Assembly: GCF_004514475.2 (NCBI RefSeq) | Contig: NZ_MYFO02000001.1 | Location: forward strand, 682,001-746,000 | Reading direction: 5' to 3' | Source of the DNA: Paenibacillus athensensis | GTDB lineage: Bacteria > Bacillota > Bacilli > Paenibacillales > NBRC-103111 | DNA: 64,000 bases | In this document: positions 36,316 through 45,658 of the stretch, piece by piece | Position numbering within the stretch: the first letter of the stretch is position 1 | Layout of the letters: every line of letters begins with the position of its first letter | Made by a program: the position numbers and the translations under genes | The notes under the pieces: generated by a model | Database searches by the model: none | What the model saw: the letters and a program-made list of their open reading frames with translations, nothing else | What the model was told of the DNA's origin: nothing

Positions 36316-36549
36316 TTACGTATGAGATTGTATGTAATTCACAACTTCTCCCACAGTAGTAATCTTCTCGGCATCATCGTCGGAGATTTCCAAATCGAAC
36401 TCATCTTCTAATTCCATAACCAATTCTACTACATCGAGAGAATCAGCTCCTAAATCTTCTTTAAAAGAAGCTTCAAGGTTGACTTCAGACTCTTCAACCC
36501 CAAGACGGTCGACTACGATTTTCTTAACACGATCCAAAACGTCGGACAT
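36316..36549 (-). CDS. acpP: Acyl carrier protein
   Basis: This 77-aa acidic carrier holds growing acyl chains on a 4'-phosphopantetheine arm attached to the serine of [18 protein letters not shown]. The start at 36549 ([18 protein letters not shown]) follows GAGGAGGTGA. It serves FabD, FabH, FabG, FabF and PlsX encoded around it, and is also a potential malonyl or acyl donor for the PKS, although that has its own carrier domain. Confidence 0.98.
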   Translation of the reverse strand: MSDVLDRVKKIVVDRLGVEESEVNLEASFKEDLGADSLDVVELVMELEDEFDLEISDDDAEKITTVGEVVNYIQSHT

Positions 36550-36686
36550 CCGGTTCACCTCCTCTTTGGTATTATACGAGAATCTCGGACAGAATGCCAG
36601 TAGGCAATTGTCGCGATAATCGGGCGGATTCGGCAGCAGCGCTCCGCTCATGTGCTGAGGAGCAAACCGCGCCTTGCCGGCCGGTT

Positions 36687-37430
36687 TTACATATACATGC
36701 CGCCGTCCACATGAATCGTCTGGCCGGTCATATAAGAAGCATCCTCGGATGCGAGGAAGCGGACAGCCTTGGCAATATCTTCGGGCTTGCCGAAGCGGGC
36801 CATCGGAATCTCCTTGAACAGTTGCTCGCGCATAGATTCAGGCAGCTTGTCCGTCATATCGGTTTCGATAAAACCGGGCGCCACGCAGTTGACGGTAATA
36901 TTGCGGGCCGCCAGCTCCTTCGCCAGCGATTTGGTCAAGCCGAACGTCCCGGCTTTCGCCGACGCGTAGTTGACCTGACCCGCATTGCCCATTGCGCCGG
37001 AAATCGACGAAATATTGATGATCCGCCCCGAACGCTGACGCATCATTTCACGGGTAACAGCTTTGCAGCAGTTAAAGACGCCCTTGAGGTTGGTTGCAAT
37101 AACCTCATCGAACTCCTCTTCCTTCATGCGGATGATTAAATTATCTCTAGTTATCCCCGCATTATTCACGAGAATATCGATTTTGCCGAACGCTTCGATC
37201 GTTTGCTTGACCAGACTTTCCGCTTCTGCAAAACGACTGACGTCGGCCTGCAGCTTGATGGCCTTGCGGCCCATCGCTGTAATCTGATCGACCACCTCTT
37301 GTGCGGCCGCTTCGCTGCCGGCATAGTTCACGGCGACGTCGGCTCCGCATTCTGCCAGATGCAGGGCGATGGCGCGGCCAATGCCGCGCGAAGCGCCAGT
37401 GACCAGCGCCGCTTTTCCTGATAGCGTCAT
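36687..37430 (-). CDS. fabG: 3-oxoacyl-ACP reductase (FabG)
   Basis: An NADPH-dependent short-chain dehydrogenase that reduces 3-oxoacyl-ACP. The start is the ATG at 37430 ([20 protein letters not shown]), seven bases after GAGGAG; a TTG six bases earlier is less likely. It is 247 aa long. Motifs are the Rossmann [12 protein letters not shown] near 88, the catalytic Ser in [13 protein letters not shown], and Tyr/Lys in NYASAKAG. The C-terminal [16 protein letters not shown] is typical. Confidence 0.97.
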   Translation of the reverse strand: MTLSGKAALVTGASRGIGRAIALHLAECGADVAVNYAGSEAAAQEVVDQITAMGRKAIKLQADVSRFAEAESLVKQTIEAFGKIDILVNNAGITRDNLIIRMKEEEFDEVIATNLKGVFNCCKAVTREMMRQRSGRIINISSISGAMGNAGQVNYASAKAGTFGLTKSLAKELAARNITVNCVAPGFIETDMTDKLPESMREQLFKEIPMARFGKPEDIAKAVRFLASEDASYMTGQTIHVDGGMYM

Positions 37431-37482
37431 AACCAATCTCCTCTCTGATCCAAGTTAATCTCTCGTATCCCCTTGATGCTGC

Positions 37483-38415
37483 TTATACGTGCAGCTTGAA
37501 GCTGTTCAGCGTCTCCACCGTGCCGACAGACACTACGCGCGCGTTTTTGTCAACCTTCTTGATCAGACCGGCCAGCACGGTGCCCGAGCCAAGCTCGACG
37601 AACGTGTCGACGCCTTCGCCGATCAGATAAGCGATCGTGTCTTCCCACAATACCGGAGAATACACCTGCTCGACGAGCAGACGGCTGATTTCGGCGGGCT
37701 CTGTGACCGGGCGCGCCGTTACGTTGGCGACAACCGGCACCGCTGCCGGGCTCATCGGCACCGCCGCCAGCGTAGCCGCAAGCCGTTCGGAAGCGGGCTT
37801 CATCAGCGAGGAGTGGAACGGTCCGCTGACCTCCAGCGGAATGACCCGTTTGGCTCCCGCTTCCTTGCCGCGCTCGCCGACGGCGGCGACGCCTTCCCTG
37901 CTGCCCGAGACGACGATTTGTCCCGGGCAGTTCACGTTGGCGAGCTCGACGACGTGACCCGCTGCGCTGATGTCTGCGCACAGCGCAGCCAGCGCCGCAC
38001 GTTCAGCGCCGAGCACCGCCGCCATTGCGCCCAGGCCGCCGGGAACGGCCTGTTCCATAAATTCGCCGCGCGCCCGCACCGTGCGGACCGCGTCCTCAAA
38101 GCCGAGCACGCCGGCTGCAACAAGCGCGCTGTATTCGCCGAGGCTATGTCCGGCCACGAAATCCGGCTTGACGCCGGCTGCCGCAAACGCCTCAAGGAAC
38201 GCCACGCTCGTCGTCAGCAGCGCCGGCTGCGTGTTGACCGTCAGCTTGAGCTCCGCTTCCGGACCGCCGAAAATCAGCTCCGATAGCTTGAAGCCCAGCG
38301 CTGCGTCGGCGCGGTCGAAATACCCTCTGGCCGCCGCGTCCTGCTCATACAGATCGCGGCCCATGCCGACGGTTTGCGAGCCTTGGCCCGGAAACACAAA
38401 TGCGATTTTACCCAT
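37483..38415 (-). CDS. fabD: Malonyl-CoA:ACP transacylase (FabD)
   Basis: Loads malonyl units onto AcpP. It is 310 aa. The N-terminal FVFPGQGSQTVGMGRDL and the nucleophile motif GHSLGEYSALVAAG (Ser near residue 90) are diagnostic, and the histidine is in VSGPFHSSLMKPAS near 199. It belongs to the same fold as the AT domain of the PKS in this window, but the two are clearly diverged (GHSAGEVAA in the PKS). It lies between fabH and fabG. Confidence 0.97.
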   Translation of the reverse strand: MGKIAFVFPGQGSQTVGMGRDLYEQDAAARGYFDRADAALGFKLSELIFGGPEAELKLTVNTQPALLTTSVAFLEAFAAAGVKPDFVAGHSLGEYSALVAAGVLGFEDAVRTVRARGEFMEQAVPGGLGAMAAVLGAERAALAALCADISAAGHVVELANVNCPGQIVVSGSREGVAAVGERGKEAGAKRVIPLEVSGPFHSSLMKPASERLAATLAAVPMSPAAVPVVANVTARPVTEPAEISRLLVEQVYSPVLWEDTIAYLIGEGVDTFVELGSGTVLAGLIKKVDKNARVVSVGTVETLNSFKLHV

Positions 38416-38436
38416 TCGTCATGTCCTCCCTTATCG

Positions 38437-39432
38437 TTACCAGATCAGCGTCGAAGCGCCCCACGTCAAGCCGCCGCCAAAGCCGACCAGCAGCAGGCAG
38501 TCGCCTTCGCGCACGCGGCCTTCCTCGACCGCCTCGGCCAAAGCTACCGGAATCGACGCCGCCGACATATTGCCGTAGCGGTGCACGTTGATCATGCACT
38601 TGTCTTCGGTCAGATCCAGCTTGCTGAGCGCCGATTGAATGATCCGGTTATTCGCTTGATGCGGAATGAGCAAATCGATGTCGTTTTTGCTCATTCCGGC
38701 TTTGCGCAGCGCCTCTTCCGCAGCGCTGCCCATAATGCGCACGGCAAATTTGAACACTTCCGAGCCAGCCATATAAATATAATGCAGGCGTTGATCAACG
38801 GTATCGTGTGTCGCCGGGTTGCGCGAGCCGCCGCCGGAAATTTTGAGCAGCTCGCCGCCCGCTCCATCCGCGCCCAGCTCGAACGATTTGAACCCGCGAC
38901 CTTCCGGAACCGCGCCGATGACCACGGCTCCCGCGCCGTCGCCGAACAGCACGCACGTATTGCGGTCGGTGTAGTCGGTAATCGTCGACAGCGCGTCTGC
39001 GCCGATGACCAGCGCGTATTTATAAATGCCGGTGGCAATAAAGTTGGCGGCATTGGCCAAGCTGTAAATGAACCCGGAGCAAGCCGCCGACAAGTCGAAG
39101 GCCGCAGCGCGCTTGGCGCCCAGCTTGTCCTGCAAGATGCAGGCCGTCGACGGGAACGCCATATCCGGCGTAATCGTCGCGACAACGATCAGGTCGATAT
39201 CCTCCGCTGTCAATCCCGCGTTTTTCAAGGCGATCAGCGACGCCTCATAGGCCAAATCCGACGTAGCTTGTCCCGGTGCGGCAATTCGCCGTTCGCGAAT
39301 GCCGGTGCGGCTGACAATCCATTCGTCGTTCGTTTCTACCATCGTTTCCAGCTCTTGATTGGTCAATATGCGCTCCGGCACATATTTGCCCGAGCCGAGT
39401 ACACCGACAGGTGTTAATTTCATGTTGTCCAC
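38437..39432 (-). CDS. fabH: 3-oxoacyl-ACP synthase III (FabH)
   Basis: Starts fatty-acid synthesis by condensing a (branched) acyl-CoA with malonyl-ACP. The annotated GTG at 39432 directly follows the plsX stop codon and is six bases after GGGG; the ATG three codons later (MKLTPVGVLGSGKYVPE) is an equally reasonable start. The catalytic cysteine is in AFDLSAACSGFIYSLANA near residue 115, with the histidine in LLIPHQANNRI and the asparagine nearby. Branched-chain primer preference is expected for this group but cannot be read from sequence. Confidence 0.96.
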   Translation of the reverse strand: MDNMKLTPVGVLGSGKYVPERILTNQELETMVETNDEWIVSRTGIRERRIAAPGQATSDLAYEASLIALKNAGLTAEDIDLIVVATITPDMAFPSTACILQDKLGAKRAAAFDLSAACSGFIYSLANAANFIATGIYKYALVIGADALSTITDYTDRNTCVLFGDGAGAVVIGAVPEGRGFKSFELGADGAGGELLKISGGGSRNPATHDTVDQRLHYIYMAGSEVFKFAVRIMGSAAEEALRKAGMSKNDIDLLIPHQANNRIIQSALSKLDLTEDKCMINVHRYGNMSAASIPVALAEAVEEGRVREGDCLLLVGFGGGLTWGASTLIW

Positions 39433-40425
39433 TCACTTCCCCTGACTGATTTCCGCAGATATGGCTCCCACCAAGTCGTTTTGCAAAGCGATACGGGCTT
39501 GTCTGACCGCATTTTTGATCGCGTTGGCGTCGGAGGAGCCGTGGCTTTTCAGCACGAGTCCGTCGATGCCCAGCAGCGGTGCTGCGCCGTGCTCCGAGTA
39601 ATCCAGCTTTTTGCGGAATTGGGTCAAACCCGGTTTTAAAATCAAGGCGGCCAGCTTGGTCCACAACGTTTTCGTAAACTCCTTGCGGAGCGTGGAAAAT
39701 ATCGCTGATGCCGCTCCTTCCAACGTCTTGAGCATAATATTGCCCACGAAGCCATCGCAGACGATGACATCGCATTCCGCTCTGAGCACGTCGCGCGACT
39801 CTACATTGCCAATGAAGCGAACCGGGGCTGTCTCTAATAAAGGATATGCCGCCTTTGTCAATTCATTCCCCTTCATCGCTTCCGTGCCGACGTTCAGCAA
39901 GCCGACGCGCGGCTCCTTGATACCGTGTACCTTGGCGCGGTAGATGCTCCCCATCACCGCATACTGGCGAAGCTGCTCCGCCGTCGCGTCCATATTGGCG
40001 CCCAGATCGAGCGCCAGCACGCCGCTGCCGTCCATTGTCGGAATCATCGGCGCCAGCGCCGGTCGCTCGATGCCGTCAATGCGGCCGACGACCAGCAGTC
40101 CCGTCGTCATCAGCGCGCCGGTATTGCCTGCAGAAATCATCGCTTCCGCCTGTTTCTCGCGGACCAATCGTCCGGCGACTACCATCGATGCGTCCTTCTT
40201 GCGACGTACGGCCTTCACCGGCTCGTCGTCAGCCGCAATCACTTCGCTTGTATGAAGAACCGTCAGGTTCTCCGGACGCTGCTCGCCCAAATGCGCTTCG
40301 ATCGCGGCGCTGTCGCCGACCAGAACGATCCGGACATCGCTCCATTCCTTGGCCGCAGCCAGCGCCCCCTCCACAATGACCTTAGGGGCGTGATCGCCGC
40401 CCATCGCGTCAATCGCTATCCGCAT
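39433..40425 (-). CDS. plsX: Phosphate acyltransferase PlsX
   Basis: Converts acyl-ACP to acyl-phosphate, the donor for PlsY in phospholipid synthesis. The 330-aa sequence starts MRIAIDAMGGDHAPKVIVEG, diagnostic of the family, and carries DLGANMDATAEQLRQYA and FVGNIMLKTLEGAAS. It is 15 bp downstream of fapR and abuts fabH. The FapR-type operator upstream links its expression to malonyl-CoA level. Confidence 0.97.
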   Translation of the reverse strand: MRIAIDAMGGDHAPKVIVEGALAAAKEWSDVRIVLVGDSAAIEAHLGEQRPENLTVLHTSEVIAADDEPVKAVRRKKDASMVVAGRLVREKQAEAMISAGNTGALMTTGLLVVGRIDGIERPALAPMIPTMDGSGVLALDLGANMDATAEQLRQYAVMGSIYRAKVHGIKEPRVGLLNVGTEAMKGNELTKAAYPLLETAPVRFIGNVESRDVLRAECDVIVCDGFVGNIMLKTLEGAASAIFSTLRKEFTKTLWTKLAALILKPGLTQFRKKLDYSEHGAAPLLGIDGLVLKSHGSSDANAIKNAVRQARIALQNDLVGAISAEISQGK

Positions 40426-40440
40426 GAAGCGCCTCCTCTT

Positions 40441-41019
40441 TTATGCCTGTTCCTTTTTAGAATGAAAGATGATGAAATTGCCGCGAAACACCACTTCGTC
40501 GCCGACGTAGGAAAACACCTCGACCCGGGCCTTGCCCTTGGAGATCGAGCGTACGTACGCCTTGGCGATACATTTCTCACCGAGCCGCACCGAACGCACG
40601 AACCGGATGTCCGCCGATGCCGTCAACGCGATCGGATCGTCGATCACCGCTACCGCCAGCGAGTTCGCCTGCGAGAAGACGTGGTGGCCGCGCGCGATTT
40701 TCGTCCTGGAAAATACATGCTCTTCCCTGATTTCAAAAATGGAGATACCGCTCTGATCGAGCTGAATGTCGATCACCTCGCCGATGACCTCGTCAATCGG
40801 CAGCGAGCGTACCTGATCGTACGTTTTGGCGGCCATGTGCTTCAACCGCTCGCGCAGCTCGGGAATGCCCAGCTCCAGCCGGTCCAGACGAACCGTCTGT
40901 ATGCTGACGCCGAAGGTGCGCATCAGTTCCTCATCGGTCATAAACGGGTTCGCTTCTATCGCTTGCATCAATTGCTGCTGACGCTGACGCTTAGGAAGAC
41001 GTTCGATGACAAGCACCAC
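40441..41019 (-). CDS. fapR: Fatty-acid and phospholipid biosynthesis regulator FapR
   Basis: A malonyl-CoA-sensing repressor of fap-regulon genes. It is 192 aa, starting at a GTG (41019) after AGGGA. The N-terminal helix-turn-helix ([40 protein letters not shown]) precedes a hot-dog effector domain (about 95-190, including [20 protein letters not shown] and [10 protein letters not shown]). Its own promoter region carries a FapR-type palindrome, so it is autoregulated with plsX and the fab genes, as in Bacillus. Confidence 0.97.
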   Translation of the reverse strand: MVLVIERLPKRQRQQQLMQAIEANPFMTDEELMRTFGVSIQTVRLDRLELGIPELRERLKHMAAKTYDQVRSLPIDEVIGEVIDIQLDQSGISIFEIREEHVFSRTKIARGHHVFSQANSLAVAVIDDPIALTASADIRFVRSVRLGEKCIAKAYVRSISKGKARVEVFSYVGDEVVFRGNFIIFHSKKEQA

Positions 41020-41049
41020 CTTGTCCCTAAAATCCTGTTATATCTCATC

Positions 41050-41066
41050 TTATTACCAGATACTAA
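41050..41066 (-). promoter_or_regulatory. FapR operator
   Basis: The 17-bp palindrome TTATTACCAGATACTAA closely matches the FapR box (TTAGTACC-N-GATACTAA type). It lies 31 bp upstream of the fapR start codon and just downstream of a TATACT -10 box (minus strand, 41077-41072), where a bound repressor would cover the transcription start. Confidence 0.75.
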
Positions 41067-41071
41067 GTTGT

Positions 41072-41077
41072 AGTATA
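41072..41077 (-). promoter_or_regulatory. -10 box of the fapR operon promoter
   Basis: TATACT on the minus strand, directly upstream of the FapR box. The -35 region is poor (pyrimidine-rich). Placement relative to the operator supports its identity. Confidence 0.5.
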
Positions 41078-41111
41078 TTAAATTTACGGATAAAAGGAAA
41101 GGGAAATGCAC

Positions 41112-41147
41112 AAAAAAAATAGCACCTCACCGATGATGAAGTACTAT
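41112..41147 (-). terminator. Intrinsic terminator after rpmF
   Basis: Minus strand: interrupted stem ATAG-t-ACTTCA / TGAGGT-g-CTAT, 7-nt loop, then eight T residues. It starts 9 bp past the rpmF stop codon and separates rpmF from the fapR promoter. Confidence 0.7.
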
Positions 41148-41155
41148 CGATAAAA

Positions 41156-41329
41156 CTATGCTTTTACGATCTCTCTTCCTTTGTACGAACCGCAAGTTTT
41201 GCAAACGCGGTGCGCCAGCTTCAGCTCGCCGCATTGGTCGCATTTCACCATGCCCGGCACTGCCAATTTAAAGTGAGTACGGCGCTTGTCGCGACGTGTC
41301 TTGGACGTTCTTCGTTGAGGTACTGCCAT
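41156..41329 (-). CDS. rpmF: 50S ribosomal protein L32
   Basis: This 57-aa protein starts [20 protein letters not shown] at 41329 with GGAGGTGGG upstream. It contains two CxxC pairs (CDQC and CKTC) forming a zinc ribbon, that is, the zinc-binding form of L32. It follows the yceD-type gene, the standard order. The zinc-containing form matters because a Zur repressor and a zinc-type metallochaperone gene are also in this window. Confidence 0.97.
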   Translation of the reverse strand: MAVPQRRTSKTRRDKRRTHFKLAVPGMVKCDQCGELKLAHRVCKTCGSYKGREIVKA

Positions 41330-41360
41330 GTTCCCACCTCCTTCAACTAATTCAACTTGC

Positions 41361-41870
41361 TTACTGCTCTTTAAAGAAATCAGCGAGCCCCGCGAGGCGA
41401 GGATCGATCTTCTCCTGCTTACAGCCGCAATCGTGCTGATTGCGGTTGGCGCCGCATACGGGACACAATCCTTGACAATCATCCTGGCAAAGCGATATGT
41501 AAGGCAATCCCACTACGACGTTTTCTTCGATAAAGGGTGCAAGCTCCACCGTGTCCTCGTTGACGACATGAATGTCTTCCTCCGGGTCGGCGCCTGCAAC
41601 CGGCTGCAGGGCAAAGCCCTCCTGGAACGGCAGCTCCAGCTTTTGCCGGACATGCGACAAGCAACGCGAGCAGCTGAGCTCCAGATCGACCGCCAGCGTG
41701 CCGCCGACTTTGACGATTCCGTCTTCATGCTGCGCATGAAGCTCGACGTGCACGGGTCCATGAGCGACAATGTCCGAACGGCCGGCGAATGCGGCGTCCA
41801 GCGGCATGTCCTCTTGCAGCTGAACCGCGTGCCCTTTTTGAACCAGATCCTTCAGATGAAGCCGCATCAT
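41361..41870 (-). CDS. yceD: YceD/DUF177 family protein
   Basis: A conserved partner of rpmF, implicated in 23S rRNA accumulation or processing in bacteria and plastids. The start is set at the ATG at 41870 ([17 protein letters not shown]), giving 169 aa. Family cysteines are present: CSRCLSHV near residue 68 and [18 protein letters not shown] near 132, probably a metal-binding cluster, plus CGC further on. It is 31 bp upstream of rpmF and co-transcribed. Confidence 0.92.
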   Translation of the reverse strand: MMRLHLKDLVQKGHAVQLQEDMPLDAAFAGRSDIVAHGPVHVELHAQHEDGIVKVGGTLAVDLELSCSRCLSHVRQKLELPFQEGFALQPVAGADPEEDIHVVNEDTVELAPFIEENVVVGLPYISLCQDDCQGLCPVCGANRNQHDCGCKQEKIDPRLAGLADFFKEQ

Positions 41871-41957
41871 ATTCACCCCAAACAAACAAAGATTATTATA
41901 TCCAGTTCACTCGCATTTTGTCAATACAAGAAATGAGAATCGCTGGTGAAACCGGCC

Positions 41958-43082
41958 TTACGGGGCCGGAAGCTCCTGTAAATAACGCAGCGCGTCGTCC
42001 ATCGTCGACACTTCGACAATTTTCATCTTCGAGCCGATTTCCTTGGCCCGTGCTACTGCATCGGAATAGTTGCGAATTTGCGTGCCATCCGCCAGCGTCA
42101 AGTCTTTGGGGGCAAAAAAGATTTCCGCTCCGGCCTTGTCGGCAGCGACGATTTTGTGCTGAATGCCGCCGATCACCCCAACGGTGCCGTCGGCTTCAAT
42201 CGTCCCTGTTCCGGCGATGCGATGGCCCTTCGTAATGTCGCCCGGCGTCAGCTGATTGTAAATCTCCAGCGAAAACATCAAGCCCGCCGAAGGACCGCCG
42301 ATTTCACCGGCCTGAATCGTGATCTGCTTTTGCGCATCGTCGGCGGCGACAGCCTGCATATCGGCAGGCACAACGCCCAGACCGGCGCGCGGAGCCGAGG
42401 TATCGCCGGCTTCCTGCGGCAGCAGCTGCAGCGCCAACGTCCGGCTGTACACGTTGTCGCCGCGCTTGAACGACAGCTTAACCTGATCGCCGGCCTTTTT
42501 CCCCGATACGTAGTCGATCAGCTCATTGGATTCGCCAATCGGCTTATCATCAACCTGCAGCAGGACGTCGCCGGGCTTGAATACCTTCTCGCCGGGCATG
42601 CCCGCAACGGTTTTGAGCACCATGACGCCCTCGTGCCTGATATGGAAGGGAACTCCGGCTTTGCGATACGCCGCTTGAATCGCGCTGGCCTGCGAGGTCA
42701 GCATGACGTATTCCTGACGCTGCGAATATTCGCTTTCGCTTTCCCCCTCGCGAAATACGCTTTCCTTGCGCTGGATCTCCTGATATTTGTTGAACAGGGC
42801 AGCCGTATAATTCAACACGTTGGCGTCGGCGACACGCACCGTCGTCAGCATCAGCGAGCCGGTCTCTGCGTCCGCACCTGCTTTCACCTGCACCATCGGA
42901 CCCACGGCTTCGGCTGTGCCCGGCATGAAGATAAAAAAAGGAAGCTGCATGAAAAACAGCAAATACAACGCGACGACGCCGATCAGCGCCCCCAGCAGAT
43001 AACGTCGGGAAGCGCCGAGACGCGGCGGACGATAGTTGTCCCCCGAGCCTGTTCGAATGTGATGGTCTTCGTTCTCAGCCAT
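41958..43082 (-). CDS. ylbL: PDZ-Lon membrane serine protease, YlbL/SepM type
   Basis: This 374-aa protein has a cytosolic N-terminus, a transmembrane helix near 27-50 (YLLGALIGVVALYLLFFMQL), a PDZ domain about 145-225 (VMVLKTVAGMPGEKVFKPGD, VLLQVDDKPIG) and a C-terminal Lon-type proteolytic domain. The catalytic Ser is in GEIGGPSAGLMFSLEIY near residue 266 and the Lys in IQHKIVAADKAGAE near 311. In B. subtilis YlbL degrades the DNA-damage checkpoint protein YneA; in streptococci SepM trims a competence peptide. Its substrate here is unknown. It is 87 bp upstream of yceD. Confidence 0.94.
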   Translation of the reverse strand: MAENEDHHIRTGSGDNYRPPRLGASRRYLLGALIGVVALYLLFFMQLPFFIFMPGTAEAVGPMVQVKAGADAETGSLMLTTVRVADANVLNYTAALFNKYQEIQRKESVFREGESESEYSQRQEYVMLTSQASAIQAAYRKAGVPFHIRHEGVMVLKTVAGMPGEKVFKPGDVLLQVDDKPIGESNELIDYVSGKKAGDQVKLSFKRGDNVYSRTLALQLLPQEAGDTSAPRAGLGVVPADMQAVAADDAQKQITIQAGEIGGPSAGLMFSLEIYNQLTPGDITKGHRIAGTGTIEADGTVGVIGGIQHKIVAADKAGAEIFFAPKDLTLADGTQIRNYSDAVARAKEIGSKMKIVEVSTMDDALRYLQELPAP

Positions 43083-43211
43083 GCCGGTTCTCCTTCCGAC
43101 GGCTCATCCGACCCGCCTTTGCGCCGGCCCGGACGAACCTTTAAGCTTGGTCTAATCCGCTGTCTGGCAGCGTACACATGTAAGCAAGATTTCGAAGATG
43201 AGGTGATCCTT

Positions 43212-44558
43212 ATGCAGCGTTCCGCATCCCGTCCGGGCCGCAGCTTCGCAGCGACGCTGCTGCTCGGCGCCTTGGCCGCCGCCGTGGTCGCCAGCGTCGT
43301 CGCCTTCCCCGACCGCGCCTTTCAAGCTTCGCTGCAAGGGCTGACGGTGTGGTGGAAGCTTGTGTTCCCGGCATTGCTGCCCTTTCTGATCTTGTCCGAG
43401 CTGCTCGTCGGCTTTGGCGTCATTCATGCCCTCGGCACGCTGATGACCCCCTTGATGCGCCGGGTATTCGGCCTGTCCGGCTTCGCCGGCTGGGCCTTGG
43501 CGTCAGGTCTGGTCATAGGCTTTCCCGCCGGGGCGAAAATTACCGCAGATTTACGCGAAAAGCAGCTGATCACCCGCCGTGAAGCGGAGCGGCTGGCTGC
43601 CCTGTCGCACGTGTGCAGCCCGATATTTCTTGTCGGCGTCGTCGGCGCCGGCTTTTTGCACAGCGCCAGGCTCGGCTTGGCGCTCGCTGTCGTGCACTAC
43701 GCCGCTGCGCTGCTGACCGGCGTGCTGCTGCGCGTTCGCCGACCTGGCGCAACGCGGCAAGGCGCGGCGAACGACGCTGGCAGCGCGATGGCGGACGGCG
43801 GTCTGCTCGCGCCGCCAAGCCGCGCTGCGGACGACGCCGACGGCGCGTCGCTGATCCGCCAGGCGCTCCGCGCGATGCGCGCCGCCTACGTGCGCGACGG
43901 CCGGGCCTTCGGCAAGCTGCTCGGCGACGCCGTCGTGTCGTCGGTGCAGACGCTAATGCTGGTCGGCGGCTACATGATGATATTCGCCGTCCTTGCCCAC
44001 GTCGCAGCGTCGGTGCGCCTGACCGCTGCCGTCGGCTTGCTGGGCCGGTCGCTCGCCGGGCTGCTGGGCGCAGCCGAAGCCGTGGACGCGTCCGCTTGGG
44101 TGCAAAGCGCCCTCGACGTCCACCTCGGCAGCTATGCGCTCAGCCAAGCCGGCGGCCTGCCGCCCGCTGCGCTACTCGCGCTGATCGGCGCGGCGCTCGG
44201 CTGGGGCGGCTTGTCGGCGCACGCCCAAGTCGCCGGGCTGCTGCACCGCACGGACGTCCGCTACGCGCCGTTCCTGCTCGCCCGCTGCGTGCACGCCGGC
44301 CTCGCCTTCGCGCTGACGCTGCTGCTCGCCCGGCCGCTCGCGCCGCTGTGGAGCGGCGCCACGCCGAGCCTCGCGCCGCTTGGCGCTGCCGGCAGGACCG
44401 GCGCGGGCCTGACCGCCGACGCCGCGCTGGCTGCGGCGCAAGCCGCGGCGGCTTACGGCTGGCCGCTGGCGCTCGCGCTCGTCACCGGCGCGCTGCTGCT
44501 GGCTTCGCTGGCGCTGCACGGCTTGCGCCGGCGCAGCCGCGGTCCGCGCGCGGAGTGA
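43212..44558 (+). CDS. ylbJ: Sporulation integral membrane protein YlbJ
   Basis: The start is the ATG at 43212 (MQRSASRPGRSFAATLLLGA), with GAGGTGA upstream, giving 448 aa. About eight hydrophobic helices and two nucleoside-recognition (Gate) segments are seen (LPFLILSELLVGFGVIHALG, GLVIGFPAGAKITADL, LSHVCSPIFLVGVVGAGFL). Such proteins are made in the mother cell under sigma-E and affect spore cortex formation. The gene is on the strand opposite to its neighbours and its 3' half is exceptionally G+C-rich, with Ala/Gly/Arg-rich loops (residues about 180-215). Long frames extending upstream are antisense to ylbL and not part of the gene. Confidence 0.93.
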   Translation: MQRSASRPGRSFAATLLLGALAAAVVASVVAFPDRAFQASLQGLTVWWKLVFPALLPFLILSELLVGFGVIHALGTLMTPLMRRVFGLSGFAGWALASGLVIGFPAGAKITADLREKQLITRREAERLAALSHVCSPIFLVGVVGAGFLHSARLGLALAVVHYAAALLTGVLLRVRRPGATRQGAANDAGSAMADGGLLAPPSRAADDADGASLIRQALRAMRAAYVRDGRAFGKLLGDAVVSSVQTLMLVGGYMMIFAVLAHVAASVRLTAAVGLLGRSLAGLLGAAEAVDASAWVQSALDVHLGSYALSQAGGLPPAALLALIGAALGWGGLSAHAQVAGLLHRTDVRYAPFLLARCVHAGLAFALTLLLARPLAPLWSGATPSLAPLGAAGRTGAGLTADAALAAAQAAAAYGWPLALALVTGALLLASLALHGLRRRSRGPRAE

Positions 44559-44574
44559 CGCGGCGGCTTGCTTT

Positions 44575-45081
44575 TTAGAGCGATACCGGATATTTCAGCT
44601 TCAGCGCCTCTTCCACCTCTGGCGGCACCAAATCGCCGACTGGCCCGTGAAAGCGGGCGATTTCCTTGACGATACTCGAACTCAAATACGAATATTTCGG
44701 CTTGGACGTCATAAAAAACGTCTCCACATCCTCATTCAGCTTATGGTTCGTAGACGCCATCTGCAGCTCGTATTCAAAATCGGATACGGCCCGCAGGCCG
44801 CGAACGATCAGATTGACATTTTTCAGCTTCATATAGTTCACGAGCAAGTCGCGGAAGCTGTCGACCTCCACATTCGGCAAATCGCGCGTCACCTGCTGAA
44901 TCAGCGCCATACGCTCCTCCAGCGAAAATAGCGGATTTTTCGAAGAGTTGTTGAGGACGGCCACAATCAGCTTGTCAAACACCTTGGCCGCGCGGTGAAT
45001 AATATCGAGATGCCCGTTCGTCACCGGATCGAAGCTGCCCGGATAGACGGCAATCGTAATGCCGTGATCATGATTTTTCAT
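44575..45081 (-). CDS. coaD: Phosphopantetheine adenylyltransferase
   Basis: Catalyses the penultimate step of coenzyme A synthesis. The start is the ATG at 45081 ([20 protein letters not shown]), eight bases after GGGAG and one base past the rsmD stop, giving 168 aa. The nucleotidyltransferase signature [14 protein letters not shown] is near residues 15-28, with the second motif [17 protein letters not shown]. The CoA made here supplies malonyl-CoA and phosphopantetheine for the fatty-acid and polyketide systems. Confidence 0.97.
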   Translation of the reverse strand: MKNHDHGITIAVYPGSFDPVTNGHLDIIHRAAKVFDKLIVAVLNNSSKNPLFSLEERMALIQQVTRDLPNVEVDSFRDLLVNYMKLKNVNLIVRGLRAVSDFEYELQMASTNHKLNEDVETFFMTSKPKYSYLSSSIVKEIARFHGPVGDLVPPEVEEALKLKYPVSL

Positions 45082-45082
45082 C

Positions 45083-45658
45083 CTACTCACTCCCTACATT
45101 CGGCTCCCGAGTGGTCTCGTAGATCGTCAGCGCCGTATCGCCGTATGCCACCCGGCGGCGTTGGCGCAAAGCCCCCGCTGCTTCCTCCAGCCAGTCCTCT
45201 GCGTCGTGCTCCACAACGATAACGGCATCGTCGGCGAGCAGCTGCAGCGACTCCAGCGATTCCAGCAATTCGGCGATCACCTTCATGCGGTAAGGCGGAT
45301 CGAGAAATACGAGCGCAAACCGCTTCTCCCGCTTGGCTAACGCTTTCAGCGCGCGGAACGCGTCGTTGCGGTACACCTCGGCCTGCTCCTTCAACCCGGT
45401 CGCCTGTAAATTATGCAGCACCGTGTCGATGCTTTTCTTCTCCATATCGATAAAAACCGCCCTGCTCATGCCGCGGCTTAACGCTTCAATCCCCAGCCCG
45501 CCTGTACCGGCGAACAAGTCCAGCGCCTCGCCCCCGTCGAAGAACGGGCCGATCATACTGAACAGCGCTTCCTTCACCTTATCGGTGGTCGGACGCGTGC
45601 TCATGCCCGGAACGGCCTTCAGGCCCCGGCCGCGAGCTGTGCCTGCAATGACTCTCAT
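45083..45658 (-). CDS. rsmD: 16S rRNA (guanine966-N2)-methyltransferase RsmD
   Basis: This 191-aa SAM-dependent methyltransferase modifies G966 of 16S rRNA. It starts [18 protein letters not shown] and shows [16 protein letters not shown], the SAM-binding loop [19 protein letters not shown], and the catalytic FLDPPYR motif near residue 123. It is coupled to coaD (rsmD-coaD, the ylbH-coaD pair of Bacillus) and preceded by a good promoter at 45708-45736. Confidence 0.95.
   Translation of the reverse strand: MRVIAGTARGRGLKAVPGMSTRPTTDKVKEALFSMIGPFFDGGEALDLFAGTGGLGIEALSRGMSRAVFIDMEKKSIDTVLHNLQATGLKEQAEVYRNDAFRALKALAKREKRFALVFLDPPYRMKVIAELLESLESLQLLADDAVIVVEHDAEDWLEEAAGALRQRRRVAYGDTALTIYETTREPNVGSE

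Noticed and set aside
42078-43211. Upstream extension of the ylbJ frame to 826 codons
   Set aside because: The extension is antisense to the ylbL protease gene and lacks family similarity. A proper ribosome binding site and YlbJ start are at 43212.
43083-43211. Possible sigma-E promoter for ylbJ
   Set aside because: A CGTACACAT-like -10 is present, but no matching -35 was found at the proper distance.
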